The notes: a model not told the origin generated them from the sequence alone. Positions 47,003 to 62,181 are shown, numbered from the stretch's first letter. The stretch is DNA of 64,000 bases from Unio delphinus (GCA_029339505.1 JAQISU010000115.1:4126001-4190000), one strand, 5' to 3'. Numbers and translations: made by a program.

Positions 47003-47391
47003 AATTAATTAACTTAATAATAGAATGCATTGTTTTTTCATATGTCTGCATCATACCAACTAATGAATCTTAAAAGTTACTTTCAAGCCGTAAATCGGGT
47101 GCTTTGAAAGTTTCATGTTATTACATGTGAATCAGATAACAGCGGATAAAATCAAACGCTTATCGTTGATAGGATTTCTCTTTTTCTCATGAATGAGCAA
47201 ATATGTCACCCAAGCAATTTGTCCCCGATGATATATTGCAGTTATTTAGTTAGCACCCAAATACGTACATTTAAATTTATTAGCACTTGTAGGTCATATA
47301 ATGGTGGAAATAATGTCATCGTCACCTGTTTGTATTTTTTCCCATACTTTAACATGTCACGATGATTAGGGAAATTTATTCTTAGACTTGT

Positions 47392-48260
47392 CATTCTACC
47401 CTAAAAGGTTATATTTCATCGAATTTAATTAAAACGGAGCGATACAACGCAATTTAAAAATTGATAAGACTTGCGTCGCCTTGTCATAAATCAGTCTCCG
47501 TTCTCTTACGATGTCTCTGGTTGAGTGGTTGTTATATCCTCATCATCTTTTGAATGCCTTCACGTTTGGATCTCGAGTTCAGACGAATAACGCTGGGAAT
47601 TTCACCGTTTCATGCAAGTACTAGTACATCGGAGTAACAGCGTAGTGCGATCTCTTTAACTCCTTCCTTGATCACCGACTCCGATACTTAAATGATTCGC
47701 TTTAAGTCCAGCGGTAATATAAAGAGTTAGTCAGATTTAAGAAGAGATAGCCTGAGAACTAATACCGTACACCTATGACGCACGTCAATACCTGCAATAA
47801 GTGCCAGTTATAACAGCACACAACGGAAAGCAGTTATTCGTACCTCCCTCGCGGAATAAAGAGAGAATTCATAACGATGGTTGGTGATTGAATTTTAAAG
47901 CACCATGACTCACTACTTCTCATATTTGTGACGATATACATGCAAGAAAATTTAAATGATTTACCAGTCCTTATCGGAACCATGGGATCTATTAATTTTG
48001 GGAATTCCTGTTTTCTATTCACATCTACGTTTTACGTCTGTTTACCGTGATTTTCATATTTGTACATCAGCAGCATGGGATCATGAAAATAGTTTGTATA
48101 CGTGTGAAACAGGGATTTATCCAGATATATGAATCCTTGAAGAAGGATCACAACTTTTCTTCAGTTCCTTAAAGGATATTGCACGATGCTAAAGGTATGT
48201 TCTTGATTGTAAATTAATATACCGTTATAACTCGATCTACAAGGCGTGTAACCGCTTTGT
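47392..48260 (+). repeat. Diverged paralogous segment, copy 2 of 2
   Basis: Partner of 14831-15650. Homology is best at both ends and weak in the middle. The right end has 'aaaggatattgcac.atgcta' then 'aag' plus 'gtatgt' at 48195, the same donor-like position as copy 1. No frame is shared between copies. Confidence 0.55.
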
Positions 48261-48468
48261 GATTTTCATGTTCGGCCGTTACCCTGCATTCAATGAATAT
48301 TTTGATCAAGCTGTGATCTCGGTAGTTAAAATCTTACTCGAGGACAAATTTCCATCAGTTACGTATGATAGCTTGAAAATTAACCAAATCTGAATGTCTA
48401 TGTTCACTGAATGTTGCTGAATATGCTTTGATCTTCTTTGTATGTGTAATCTCGCTGCATAGTGATCA

Positions 48469-48473
<5 letters not shown>

Positions 48474-48519
<46 letters not shown>
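48474..48519. repeat. (GA)n microsatellite
   Basis: About 23 GA units. Confidence 0.98.
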
Positions 48520-48522
<3 letters not shown>

Positions 48523-49088
48523 AGGTGCGGGTTGTATGTTGAAATGTTAATGAAACTTTTCCCAAAGCAGTGTTAAGAATGTCTAGAATTGTTCAGTGAT
48601 CCGACTGTGACTCTTGTGGTCAGACAGAAACTGGACAATGTCCGAATTGCTGTCATTTTCGCCTTATGGATTGAACATAAATGTCAAATAGCACATCATA
48701 ATCAGGCATGTTCTAACAACAAATGAAAATGCTCTTCAGAACACACTAGACAGAAAAAGAACTGTCTTGGAAATTACATATTTTTTTATGTTATCACTCT
48801 CCATTTCTAAGACAGTGTGATGCCAATCAATCATGTGCGGAAAGGTACGAAATTTGCCAGCGTTGGAGTTGTTTCATTTTTAGGCGGAATATGTATATGG
48901 ATTACCAACTATGTTGGTAACAAAATGTGAATATGTAAATAACCTTAACATCACGTATAATTTATTTTATCGTTGCATAAGATATATATCTTTCTGACTT
49001 CTGTACTCTGCCATCCAAGCTCTCTTCTGGGGTTTTCTCAGACGTATTGTTGCCACCATATAGCCACTAATGTGCTGAGATTCCATTA
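48520..49088. other. No recognisable feature
   Basis: AT-rich unique sequence. Confidence 0.5.
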
Positions 49089-49093
49089 AATGT

Positions 49094-49105
49094 CACGCAC
49101 GCACG

Positions 49106-49179
<74 letters not shown>

Positions 49180-49245
49180 TACATACATACATACATACAT
49201 ACATACATACATACATACATACATACATACATACATACATACATT
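49094..49245. repeat. (CA)n then (CATA)n compound microsatellite
   Basis: A short CACG run, about 38 CA units, then about 17 CATA units. The Thr-His and Cys-Val/Met-Tyr frames are artefacts. Confidence 0.98.
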
Positions 49246-50089
49246 GAAAACCTTCCAAATTACACTCTAAGAACTTAGGCCGTTGTCTATTCTGGCATTG
49301 TTTTAAACTCGTTTAATCATACCGGATGTGTGACATCATTGTTTACTCATACTGAACAGTTCATATTGTGCTCGGTTTCTAGCAGCCTTGACTTTTGGTA
49401 TTGGGATTTCCTTGCATCTAAGATTTCAGTCGTACACCAATTATTGGACTAGGAGACGGCAGCCATAGTTTTAAATACCAACGTTTATATTCATCATTAC
49501 ACGTTTGGATTAAATGTACTTATATTCAGATCATTGCGAAATGTTTCTGTAAGTGAGTATTTGAATTACTTAAAGTCGTAGGACGATCATACGTCATAAA
49601 TCATACGGGTCATCGCAATTCATGTAAGACTTGGTATTCTTGTAGATGAAACCTTATACAGCAAGGCTGCATACACTTTTTCGGCCAAGGGCCAGATTGC
49701 ATTATCTAAGACCACGCGAGGGTCACAAAGATGACACTACATGTTCTATACAACAGAGACTTTATAAACTACGTTAACGGTGATAAATGTTGTAATAAAC
49801 TACTGCTTAACATGAAGATTATATATAATTTTATTTTTGAGTAGCCCAATCGATTTCTAATTTCTTTAATATACTCACCCCTTCTATACAGTGAGTGAAG
49901 GCTTGTATGGATTTTGATGATCACGTGATTCATATACATCCCACTACATCTTTGAAATGGTCAGTAACAAAAAATAGCCAAACGAAATAGACAATTGGAT
50001 CTAAAGAACAAGCTTGGTCACTTGGTCCCTATTGCTTCAAAAACGTGAAGATTTACAATGTCAATTATTTTCTTTAAGGGAACACTTCT
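49246..50089. other. No gene
   Basis: AT-rich sequence containing the hAT-like end fragment at 49659. Otherwise nothing seen. Confidence 0.5.
49659..49740. mobile_element. hAT-like end fragment
   Basis: 'cagcaaggctgcatacactt' followed by 'tttcggccaagggccag' resembles the outer end of a common hAT group (compare 61777). No right end or TSD was found. Confidence 0.4.
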
Positions 50090-50525
50090 TACAACTTGGT
50101 AATTACAATTAAAGATTGGCAATATCAATTACAGCTTTGACAACCACGAGTACAGCTTAGCAATCGCGATTACAGTTTGGCAATTACACTTAGAGATTGG
50201 CCATTACAATTACAGCTTGGCAATTACAATTATAGCTTGGTCATTACAATTACAGCTTGGCAATAACAATTACAGCTTGACAATGACAACTACAACTTAG
50301 CAATGAAAATTACAGCTTAACAATATCAATTACAACTTTGACAACCACGATTACAGCTTAATAATCGCGATTAGAGCTTGGCAATTACAATTATAGCTTG
50401 ACAATGACAATTACAGCTTAGCAATAACAATTATAGTTTGGCTATGACAATTACAGATGGGCAATTACAATTATAGCTTGGCAATTATAATTACAGCTTG
50501 GCAATTACAATTACAGATTGGCAAC
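50090..50525. repeat. 20-bp minisatellite, about 21 copies
   Basis: Units of about 20 bp, 'gcttggcaattacaattaca', with variants (attatag, aatgacaa, accacgatt). A run beginning 'caatatcaattacagctttg' near 50128 recurs near 50322, about 194 bp later, so a multi-unit duplication is likely. Confidence 0.92.
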
Positions 50526-51811
50526 AGTTAATGAGTGAATTTGCAACAAGATTAGCTATATCGTTTTTTATAATTTTAATAATTATGTCATGCGAGATAT
50601 TAGTACAGGCAAGCTAAAATTTGTCATAACAGTCATTGACTCCAATTCCAAAAGCTTTAACTAAAATCTCAACATTATTGGCGATCAATTCTAACAGAAG
50701 TTCTCCTATTGTAGTTGTCCCTCTTACTCGCGCAGCTCTCTAAGGCCAAGTTGAATGGATAATATAAGATTCAGAGGTGTCTCTCTCGTCACCGAGTATG
50801 GTTTAGTAACGCTATGTTTCGACAGGGCTAGGATTGTTTGGGAGGTGGAGTGGGGGTGGGGGCGCAGAAAAGAAAGTTCAGTCAGGTTATTTGTTGTTGG
50901 GGTTTTTTTGGTCGTTAAATATGTATACTAAAAAAATGAAATGAATAAATTATGAAGCCGAACGTGAATTTATGCAAATTAATAGTTTATAACAAGTGAT
51001 GCTGTAAAGGGGGGTGGGGGTGGGCAATGTGGACATTGTGTTTTGACAGCAATTTACATATATTTGGAATACATCTCGTGAGATTCTGATGAGATTATAA
51101 AGACAAGTGGCAGTGTTTATGCAGTGCCATAACCGATCATGTTCGATGAAAACTTCACTTGGTCGCGTTACAAAAAAGCAAACTGTTACAACAGTTATTC
51201 GACACACTAGAGAATATCAAACTAAATATGACACTAATCGCTCCACAATAAATTACACTAATTACACTTTCAATTAACAGTTAATAGTTAATAATACAGG
51301 CAATATTTCGAGATATGAGATCTCCATTCAATGAAGCGCTTTATCTGTACGTATCAATGGGGAAAAAAATCGAGATCAAAGCGATTTTCAAATACGTGTA
51401 TTGTGGTAAATGTTGGCAATGTTAACATAAAGTATTTCCCATTCAATGTAAGTATCTGAGGTCGGAATTGAACAAACAGTTGACGTTTGCCATTGAGTTC
51501 GTTGGTTTTTTTAAAAATGATAATAGATTAATTTATCGAACGGCTTAATGAAACTAATAACAATGTTCAACATAAGATTAACCTTTTTCGGAAGGGGGTG
51601 GGAGGTGGGGTGAACGGTGAAATAAAACACTTGGGAGTTTTACATATTTTTAACCCTAAAGGTTAATCATTGTATGCTACTCATACATCATGATAAATTA
51701 GTACATTCAGATACAGACACAAGAAGACTTGGTTACCATTTACTTCATTTAAAAAAAACATTATTTCAGTTGAGGTATTTACTAGAAACAATACAATATA
51801 ACTTGATTTTT
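50526..51811. other. No confident gene; three G-rich tracts
   Basis: Short 'gggggtggg'-type tracts occur at about 50840-50865, 51009-51025 and 51594-51612. The minus-strand 85-aa frame at 50950-51207 overlaps one of them and is unrecognised. Confidence 0.45.
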
Positions 51812-51918
<107 letters not shown>

Positions 51919-52169
51919 GTACGTACCGTCCGTCCACCGATCCATCCGTCTATCCATCCATACATAGCACATACACCCACGCTCCAACTATAACAGTTAA
52001 GAGCAAAAACAAATAGCATGTATATAGCGGTTAAGATCAAATGAGGACAATTACATGGTGGAAATATGTATATATAAATTGTGCCAATCGTACGTCCAAG
52101 TATGGCTGTGATGACGACTGTCGTGAAAACCATGTTGTCATTACTCATGAATGAATGATCATTATGACA

Positions 52170-52600
52170 CGAAGAAAAGACTCAAATGTATGGCTACTTG
52201 GTCCTAAATAAAACCGCTGCCAATCTGACAGTCCGTGTGTGCACTATAGCAGCTAATGTTGTTATCATTGAAGAGTATTACCGATGGTTTCAACACTCTA
52301 CAGTTAATAGGAAAATATTATCTGATATTGAATTCCTGGAACTTCTGTTAGCCCAGTAGAGCGTTAGTACCCTCAAGGGACTCGTTTTAAAATATGGTCA
52401 CTGTTCATAGATAACCATTACCTTATTGCATACTTTCAATCCCTTACTGATTTTGTTTCAAATGCTATTTATGACAAATTTGCATCGTTATCAATCTCGA
52501 AAGAGACACTTATCTATTACCGAGTAAATGTGGTGACACGAAAGTTCCCTATAGCCAGTAATATTTAAAAATAAAACGAAACATGGTAGTTTAGCACTGT
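52170..52600. repeat. Diverged dispersed repeat related to 31906-32340
   Basis: 'ggtcctaaata...ccaatctga' (52199) and 'attcctggaa.ttctgttagcc' (52341) match 'ggttctaaatg...caatctga' and 'tgcctggaaacc.ttttagcc' in the 32-kb copy in the same order. No coding potential. Confidence 0.5.
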
Positions 52601-52879
52601 CATTTGATTAAGAACAGTGATTGATGGAGCCCTATCTTTTACGATATATATACATAGCGACTAACTCGTCCGATAAAGATGGTTGTCCGTCCGACTTACT
52701 CGTCCGATAAAGCTGGTTATCCGACGTTTCACTGACAACATAGATCCGTATGCGGATTACCGTAAATTATATCAATAAAACATTTCTTACGATCATCCAT
52801 ATGGACAGGATTTCCAATAAGTGCAAGAGGCTTATCTCAATTTTAATACGTACTTTATGACTGCCTCATCTGAAGTTAC

Positions 52880-53190
52880 CAACAACCTTACTGCAGTGAA
52901 TGAATCCCTGAGATGAAATTACCACAACCATACCACAATATACAGTGTATGAACCCCTGAGATAAAATCACCACCAACTTTACCGTAATATATACAGTGT
53001 ATAAATCCTGAGATGAAATTACCAATAACCTTACCGACGTTACCGTAATATACAGTATATGAATCCCTGAGATGAAATTAACAACAACCTTACCACAACG
53101 ATATACAGTGTATGAACCCCTGCGTAGAAATCACCAACAACCATACCGCAATAAGCAGCAAATGAATACCTGAGATGTAATTGCTAACAC
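52880..53190. repeat. Degenerate 50-65 bp minisatellite, about 5 copies
   Basis: Units contain 'tgaatccctgagatgaaat', 'accttaccacaa' and 'tatacagtgtatga', with indels between copies. Confidence 0.85.
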
Positions 53191-53576
53191 CAGGTTACCA
53201 TCAAACCTACCACAAATTTCAGTGGGTATGATTTCAACTCTGGGACAGGGGAGCGTCAAAGAAGGGTAACAAAAGCAAACTTAATTTCAAGGAATACACA
53301 TATTTCTCAAAAACTTTAACTATTTATATACAATAATCATAGACGAAACGGTTTGCGCATTTTTCATGTAAGTCAAGCTGGTTGGTAATTAATTACACTT
53401 TATTGGTGGTACGACAGGCGAAACAAAGTTCTGACTTCTGCGTGCAGTTGAAATTTTCAGTAAAACGTTCATCATTTTCCTCTATCAAATACAGTTTATT
53501 TGACGATATCTTGAATTCTTCTATCTCATGTACGTTTGTTAGACTGTCCTCCTGACATAAATCCTTGTCCAATGTA
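53191..53576. other. No recognisable feature
   Basis: AT-rich sequence before the microsatellite cluster. Confidence 0.5.
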
Positions 53577-55610
<2,034 letters not shown>

Positions 55611-55654
55611 GAGATAACGTTGAGATAACGTTGAGATAACGTTGAGATAACGCT
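55611..55654. repeat. 11-bp tandem repeat, 4 copies
   Basis: Four units of gagataacgtt. The left flank 'ttttgccaaaattgtatcg' resembles the left flank of the next array. Confidence 0.93.
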
Positions 55655-55720
55655 TTGATGGATAGGCAGAAACTTTAACCTTCTTTTAGGTGATAATTTA
55701 TTTTGGCCAAAATTCATGTA

Positions 55721-55855
55721 TTAGATAACGTTTCGTCATATAAATTTTCGTTAGATAACGTTTCGTCATATAAATTTTCGTTAGATAACGTTTCGTCATA
55801 TAAATTTTCGTTAGATAACGTTTCGTCATATAAATTTTCGTTAGATAACGTTTCG
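55721..55855. repeat. 30-bp tandem repeat, 4.5 identical copies
   Basis: Units of ttagataacgtttcgtcata plus taaattttcg are identical across all full copies, pointing to recent expansion. The period makes a 10-residue LDNVSSYKFS repeat in one frame, not treated as a gene. Confidence 0.95.
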
Positions 55856-56606
55856 AATTTCTTAGCCGCCATTTTTGGGGTAATAATTTCCACTGATATT
55901 AAAACACATATCTTTATTTAAAAAAAATATAAACCACTTCAACTTGTTTGATGAAAAATTAGACATCAGCGTGTTAGCGTTTAAGGAGTTAGTTTTCCGC
56001 CATTTTAATTTATCAGGGATGTATTGCAAGTCGTCATGGGAATTACGGCCCGCCTGTAAGTCAACTTATCTAGTTTTGACCTTGTTGAACTTATTACAAC
56101 TCACTTGATTAATTTTGAAAATAAATACTGCATTTCATACTTTCATAACTAACAAATAATGTTCAAAAAGTTTTGTTTATTGTGCTATATTGTGAATGAC
56201 GTCAAAAAGATGAGAGGCTTGTGTACAACTCAGTTGTTCTTAAATCATTCTTCTTGACTGATGTAAGTCTACTTATCTTTCCCTTGTGAAATGGCACGCT
56301 TTTTATTTTCATTATAACTTTCATTTTTGTCAACATTCCTAAGGTACTGTTTTTCATTGTATAGCGAGGAAGGCAGATACGGGTCGAGTAACCCTGTTTT
56401 TTTTTTACTCGTCATTGAGTTTCGCAGGAATCTTGCAAATGTTGCAAAATGCAACACGGACTATTTGCGTGGTCAATTACCGTTTTTATTGTATGTTTCA
56501 TCTTTTTCAGTATCTGTTTGCACTGCAACTGAAATTTTAAATTGGTCAAATATATTTCGATATAAAAGATAATTATACTGTTTAATGAGTGTTTACAAAT
56601 CTTAGT
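55856..56606. other. No confident gene
   Basis: Overlapping short frames on both strands at 56269-56642 have no recognisable domain. Confidence 0.45.
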
Positions 56607-56871
56607 GGGGCCCCGAGTGACCACGTTGTCAAAAACGCTCACCGTTACCGATCAATGTCATCTCAACTCTGTCTGCGTGGGTTTAAGTCTCCTGCTTGCA
56701 CCAATGTCTGTACGTACGTAAGAAAGCTTGTCAGCAGCTTCTCGTGGGTCGGTGGTGCTTCCTGAGGTGTTCCCGGGTTCTTCCTCTACCATATGTACTG
56801 GCCGCCACGTATAGCCTATATTGTGCTGAAAATGGCTTTACACCATACAACAACAACAAAACCCATTATAT
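56607..56871 (+). mobile_element. SINE family A, near full length
   Basis: Head 'ggggccccgagtgaccacg', B-box region 'gcgtgggtttaagtctcc' (degraded TTCGA), body 'cttctcgtgggtcggtgg', 'gttcccgggttcttcctc', 'ctggccgccacgtatagcc', 3' end 'gtgctgaaaatggctttaca' and a caacaa tail. The damaged B box suggests it is no longer transcribed. Confidence 0.9.
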
Positions 56872-57799
56872 AGCTTAACATATTGCGTCATATTGATTAC
56901 GTGGTGATATGCTTTTTGGTCACGTGTCAAACACTACATTAATATCGGAGAGACTAACGAGGTAGTGCAACATATTACACAAAAGAGGAAAAGCCAAGAG
57001 AGTGGTGCTCTTTATAGGAGGAGATAATATTTATCTAGTCTACTATTCTTAAATTATTGCTCCATCTCATGCACACCATACGCAAAAAGTAGTTCTCAAA
57101 GTTAACTCATGCACACCATACGCAAAAAGTAGTTCTCAAAGTTAACATTCTCCGATCACTCTGCCATAGCCAGAAAGACTCAAAAACAGATTTTATTAAA
57201 ATTTCGGTTTCGTGGAGCTCTGTCCAGTTTCAAATCGCTTTTCGTTCTCAGTCTTTCGTAAACATGATAGTGTTGATGACATCTACTGATTTACTCTTTT
57301 CTGATACAATATCATTCATTGATTACGAAAATATATTAATGATCAACCCAAACATGCACATTTACTTTATGATTTAACTTGAGAGTGCGCGTATTGGTGT
57401 GATTTCGGAACGTCCCCATCAACATCACTTCCTTCCTGTTCTAAGAACTTGAGCGCGTGTTTCTCGTTACTCACTGTACCCTCTCGCCGTTCTTCATGAC
57501 CGTCAGTTGAGAAGGTAGTTTTAGTATGGTGATTTCTTTGTTCTCATAACGCATCGCTTATCTCCTGTCCATGCATTCTGCTCCGTCTTGATGTACCTTG
57601 GTATTTGCATATAATTTCACCGCTGTCTGGGACTCACAATGGTTCTATAATTTTAATTACAAAATAAGCATATTTATTTCAAAAGTTGGCGTTCCGCATC
57701 TGACGGGTTTATTTATCTACATTGTTTAATTGTATTATATCCACATAATAAAAAGGAACCCTATATTCAAAACGAATCATTGATGCTGCGTGTGTGTGC
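56872..57799. other. No gene; one 40-bp duplication
   Basis: Two identical 40-bp copies ('tcatgcacaccatacgcaaa' + 'aagtagttctcaaagttaac') lie at 57067-57146. Otherwise unique AT-rich sequence. Confidence 0.5.
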
Positions 57800-58491
57800 G
57801 TGACTTGAGCTGAGACGCATCAGCTCCATTCGCAAATATTTTTCTGATGATGACACTAAGACCTTGTATGTTCATTAGTACTTTCAATACTGAACTATTG
57901 TAATTCAATTATGCCTGGTTCGTCTCAATATTTACACCAGAAACTTCAAAAAGTTCAAAACACAGCTGCTCGGATCATCTTTAGAGTACCGCGATCAGAG
58001 CACACCTCCTCACTGCTCTGTATTCTACACTGGCTATCCATTCGATCCAGAATCAAACACAAAATTTGTTCTCTGTGCTACCTTTCATTGACGGAGCCCA
58101 GTCCAGCATACCTATCTGACCTCACCCATGTGTACACACCAGCAAGATACTTACGCTCCTCTTCTGACAATCGTATACTCATTATTCCCACTATGAAAAC
58201 AAAAACAAAGTCATATGGACAACGTTCGTTTACTTACCAGGATCCAGCAACGTGGAATGAATTACCGAGTGAAATTAGACACAAAGACACAAGACACGGT
58301 GATCTTAAAACTCACCTTTTTCGACTGCAAGAACAAACATAAAGACCTAATAATGTTTCCTACCTCTAATATTTTCAGCATGTTTTATGTTTTCTAATTT
58401 CATTGTGTTTGTTGTTGTTGATTTGTAGTCATATCATTATATATGTTGTAAAGCGCTTAGAGATTCTAAAGATTAGGTGCTATACAAAGTT

Positions 58492-58562
<71 letters not shown>
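57800..58562 (+). pseudogene. 5'-truncated LINE: reverse transcriptase C-terminus, 3' UTR and (ATT)n tail
   Basis: The translation shows the C-terminal hallmark of CR1/L2/Jockey-type reverse transcriptases: ELRRISSIRKYFSDDDTKTL, then in another frame LVLSILNYCNSIM, KLQKVQNTAARIIF, then LHWLSIRSRIKHKI, YTPARYLRSSS, YGQRSFTYQDPATWNELPS, and LKTHLFR before a stop at about 58340. The first motif and the second are in different frames near 57870, so at least one frameshift is present. The catalytic YxDD domain and the endonuclease are missing. The 3' UTR ends 'gtaaagcgcttagaga' and 'gtgctatacaaag', a pattern common at LINE 3' ends, followed by about 23 ATT repeats, a tail type known for L2/CR1-like elements. 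Clade assignment is tentative. Confidence 0.9.
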
Positions 58563-59063
58563 GTGTTAGGAGTACAAAATCAGTATTAGCAGAGCAAAGC
58601 AATACACTTGGAAATGTATTCACTCTATCACAGACGGGTCGTTTGGTGCATAGTCGTAAAAGTTCAGCATTAAAACAGGCTTCAAAATCGTAGACCAGTC
58701 ACTTAACCTTCCGTTTGTGTACGATTTTTTGGCAAATGCTATCAGTAATTATTTTTCATCCGGGGCACAAAAATACGCAAGATTAAGGACGAAACAGAAC
58801 TCAGTGGGGGATAAATGTACACCACTCAAGATTGTTTGTATGATGAAGTAGTTACGAACTGTCATTTATTTGTTAAATAATGACGGTGTGTTTTCAAAGA
58901 TGAACAAATGGGATGAATACAACTTTGAATAATCCAGTGAAAAATTATTCAGCCATTGTTATTTATAACAAGTTATTCTGTGTAGGCTAAATGTTGTTTG
59001 TTTGCTTGCCAAATGATAGATAATGTTCATTTTCACCTTTTCAATTAGGATCATATCATACGT

Positions 59064-59068
<5 letters not shown>
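58563..59068. other. No recognisable feature
   Basis: AT-rich unique sequence downstream of the LINE tail. Confidence 0.5.
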
Positions 59069-59137
<69 letters not shown>

Positions 59138-59143
59138 TATATA
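59069..59143. repeat. (TA)n microsatellite
   Basis: About 33 TA units with a short CACA break. A separate AAAT run lies at 59374-59402. Confidence 0.97.
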
Positions 59144-59654
59144 AAACAGTACATTTTGAAAATTAAACCTTTTGGGGAAATAGGGTGCCCAGTAAATACA
59201 TCTATCCCGTTTTGTGGATTATTTCATTCAGTTAATGTACAAATAATGGTGAGAAGGTGTGATTTAAACTTCTGGACCTATAAATTTATGAATGCATTCA
59301 ATTCATATCAGTATGTGAATATAAAGTAATACGAAGCACATTCTTATCACGTGACTTAGATAACTACGTCATATAAATAAATAAATAAATAAATAAATAA
59401 ATTTTAAAAAATTCTGTCAAGTCCTAGAGTGAGTTCTCACGTCATTTACCATGTTTAGTTTGTATCATTTACTCAACACATTGACATGTACTTTCAAAAC
59501 TTACATGTATCGAAGCTTGAAGTCTTATAGCTAATTTGGCAAACCTGTAATCAGTGTGTATTACTATTTCGCAAAAATGTAATCAAGGTGTATGACACAT
59601 TTCACAAACGTATAATGCTTGATTCTCGATGGTGAAATTCATCAGGGCAATAAA
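59144..59654. other. No gene
   Basis: AT-rich sequence with the AAAT tetranucleotide run at 59374-59402. Confidence 0.5.
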
Positions 59655-60475
59655 TATATCAATAAACATATCAATAAACAACAAAAACATATCAATAAAC
59701 ATATCAATAAACATGTCAATAAACATGTCAATAAACATATCAATAAACATATCAATAAACATGTCAATAAACATGTCAATAAACATATCAATAAACATAT
59801 CAATAAACAACAAAAACATATCAATAAACATGTCAATAAACATATCAATAAATATATCAATAAACATGTCAATAAACAACAAAAACATATCAATAAACAT
59901 GTCAATAAACAAATCAATAAACATGTCAATAAACATATCAATAAACATATCAATAAACAACAAAAACATATCAATAAACATGTCAATAAACATGTCATAA
60001 ACATATCAATAAACATGTCAATAAACATGTCAAAAAACATATCGAAAACATGTCAATAAACATATAAAAAAACAACAAAAACATATCAATAACATGTCAA
60101 TAAACATGTCAATAAACATGTCAATAAACATGTCAATAAACATGTCATAAACATATCAATAAACATGTCAATAAACATGTCAAAAAACATATCGAAAACA
60201 TGTCAATAAACATATCAAAAAACAACAAAAACATATCAATAACATGTCAATAAACATATCAAAAAACAACAAAAACATATCAATAACATGTCAATAAACA
60301 TATCAATAAACATATCAATAAACATATCAATAAACATGTCAATAAACATATCAATAAACATATCAATAAACAACAAAAACATATCAATATACATGTCAAT
60401 AAAAATGTCAATAAACATGTCAATAAACATATCAAAAACATGTCAGTAAACATTACAATAAACAACAAAAACATA
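59655..60475. repeat. 12-bp satellite-like array, about 68 units, with higher-order structure
   Basis: Basic unit 'atcaataaacat' or 'gtcaataaacat'. The spacer 'aacaacaaaaacat' recurs at irregular multiples, and blocks such as the one starting 'ataaacatatcaataaac' around 59995 and 60140 repeat almost exactly. As 12 is a multiple of three, all frames free of stops give long low-complexity ORFs on both strands (NKHI, INMS, FIDM). None is taken as a protein. Confidence 0.96.
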
Positions 60476-61012
60476 TCGCATAGTTTAATCACATTTATAG
60501 AAATATGCTGTTCGATGGTTAGTGTGAGCTTTCACCTGTCTTACAACTCACATTTTATTTCATGTGTGATTGTATTTATTAAAGAATGTAAAACCTTTGC
60601 TTGGAGTTAACAAAGTATTGAAAGGTTCGATCAGGTTCAATCGGTACAGTGTTTCTTCAAATGTTGTCTGACATTTGCAACACGATTTCAAAATGGCAAC
60701 GTTATAAATACAAATTTCTTCTGACATGTTTTGCAATCGGTTTACACCCCCGTGTAATTTCAGCTGGCAACCCCACATTTAGTTTGTTATGTCTTTGATG
60801 AAAATGTTTTTATAGTTCAACTCAATATGTATGTACGATAGAATCATTAACCTCTATTAGCTCCCTTATTGATATCGATTTTCATGTAATCAGGCGCTCT
60901 ATTATAGAATACTTCCTCGGTCTATTTTACTTGCTGCCAAATGTTTTCCCCGTCAAGTGGCTAATTTAGAAGTACAGGAACAACCTCATGATAAGGTAAA
61001 GTTGTGCAACTC
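60476..61012. other. No recognisable feature
   Basis: The 72-aa minus-strand frame at 60560-60778 is unrecognised. Confidence 0.45.
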
Positions 61013-61149
61013 TGTTAAATGTATTAATTTAGCACCTGTCTCTTCATGTTAAATGTATTAATTTAGCACCTGTCTCTTCATGTTAAATGTATTAATTTAG
61101 CACCTGTCTCTTCATGTTAAATGTATTAATTTAGCACCTGTCTCTTCAC
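61013..61149. repeat. 34-bp tandem repeat, 4 copies
   Basis: Four copies of tgttaaatgtattaatttag plus cacctgtctcttca. The last three are identical. Confidence 0.95.
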
Positions 61150-61776
61150 TCCAAATCAGAACTTACTGACACAAAACATGAAAATAGACAACTGTAAATA
61201 TAGCCACCTGATTATTTACTTATTTCTTTCGACACTAAAATTTTGTAACAGTAAATATTAGTTTTGCTATTTTTATGACTTTACGGAAATAATAATGAAG
61301 AAAATGAGAGTAAATGGCAACTCTTAAAGTCAGTTGCGTCACGAATCCTATTGAGTTCCACTGCGGAAGAAGCAACTTCAGTTATATTACTGTCGTGATT
61401 TCCGTAGTCTTATTTCATTATTATTTGTATTGATTGATCTGTGTCATGATAATATTTCCGTAATATTTCAGCTCTCGTGCTCACTTCTTTATGTGATGTT
61501 GATTAATTTTGTTTTTTCCTTCGTAATATTGATAATATATTGGTTTACACGAACCAGAATCTTTCTCTCGTTTTTACTGACAATATATTGGGCTGGATGA
61601 TACAGTTAGACCTTTCTCTAGATGTGCACCTTTCAAAAAACTGCTAGCTCCACTTGGTCATTTTTGCTTACTGAACTTAGAGGTAAATTGTAAAATAAAA
61701 GATCCGATATTTTTTAAACATTTTATATATTTAGTAATTCATTCATTGCACTTTCAGAAGTTGGTATTGTCTAGTC
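61150..61776. other. No recognisable feature
   Basis: AT-rich unique sequence. Confidence 0.5.
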
Positions 61777-62040
61777 CAGAGGTCGGCAAAATATGGCCCG
61801 TGGGTCAAATCCGGCTCGCCGCCTCTTTTTGTATGGTCCGCGTAAGGCTATTTTAGTGTACCGGACCGGATTAAGGTTAGGAGTGACCTAAGGCTATTGC
61901 ATTATACGGGAAAGGAGTAAGGTCATGAATGACCTAAGGGCAAGGGCTATTGCAGTATACGGGGCCAAATTAAATGTATGAAGGGCCTAGGTCTGTTGTA
62001 ATGCACAGGTCCGGATTAAGATCACTAGGACCTAGAGCTA
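61777..62040. mobile_element. hAT-like remnant with internal repeats
   Basis: Starts 'cagaggtcggcaaaatatgg' followed by 'cccgtgggtcaaatccggc', typical of a widespread hAT end. Further on, 'ggattaagg', 'gacctaagg', 'gctattgcagtatacggg' and 'gggcctagg' motifs recur two to three times. No right end or TSD was identified. Confidence 0.5.
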
Positions 62041-62181
62041 ATAGGAGGGAAGGTTCCGTAGCTATTACTTCAGTATGATGGAAATAACGGTCAAAACGTG
62101 GACGTATATACTTATATATCTGAGGTCTAGGTCTAGTTTTAATAGCCTACGGACCAGTATTCCGGTACATACTCTCCTTAT

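Noticed and set aside
50840..51612. G-quadruplex motifs in three G-rich tracts
   Set aside because: Each tract has only three runs of three or more G within reach, so none meets the usual four-run pattern.
59583..60059. Several 120-146 codon frames on both strands
   Set aside because: All come from the 12-bp array and are low complexity in every frame.
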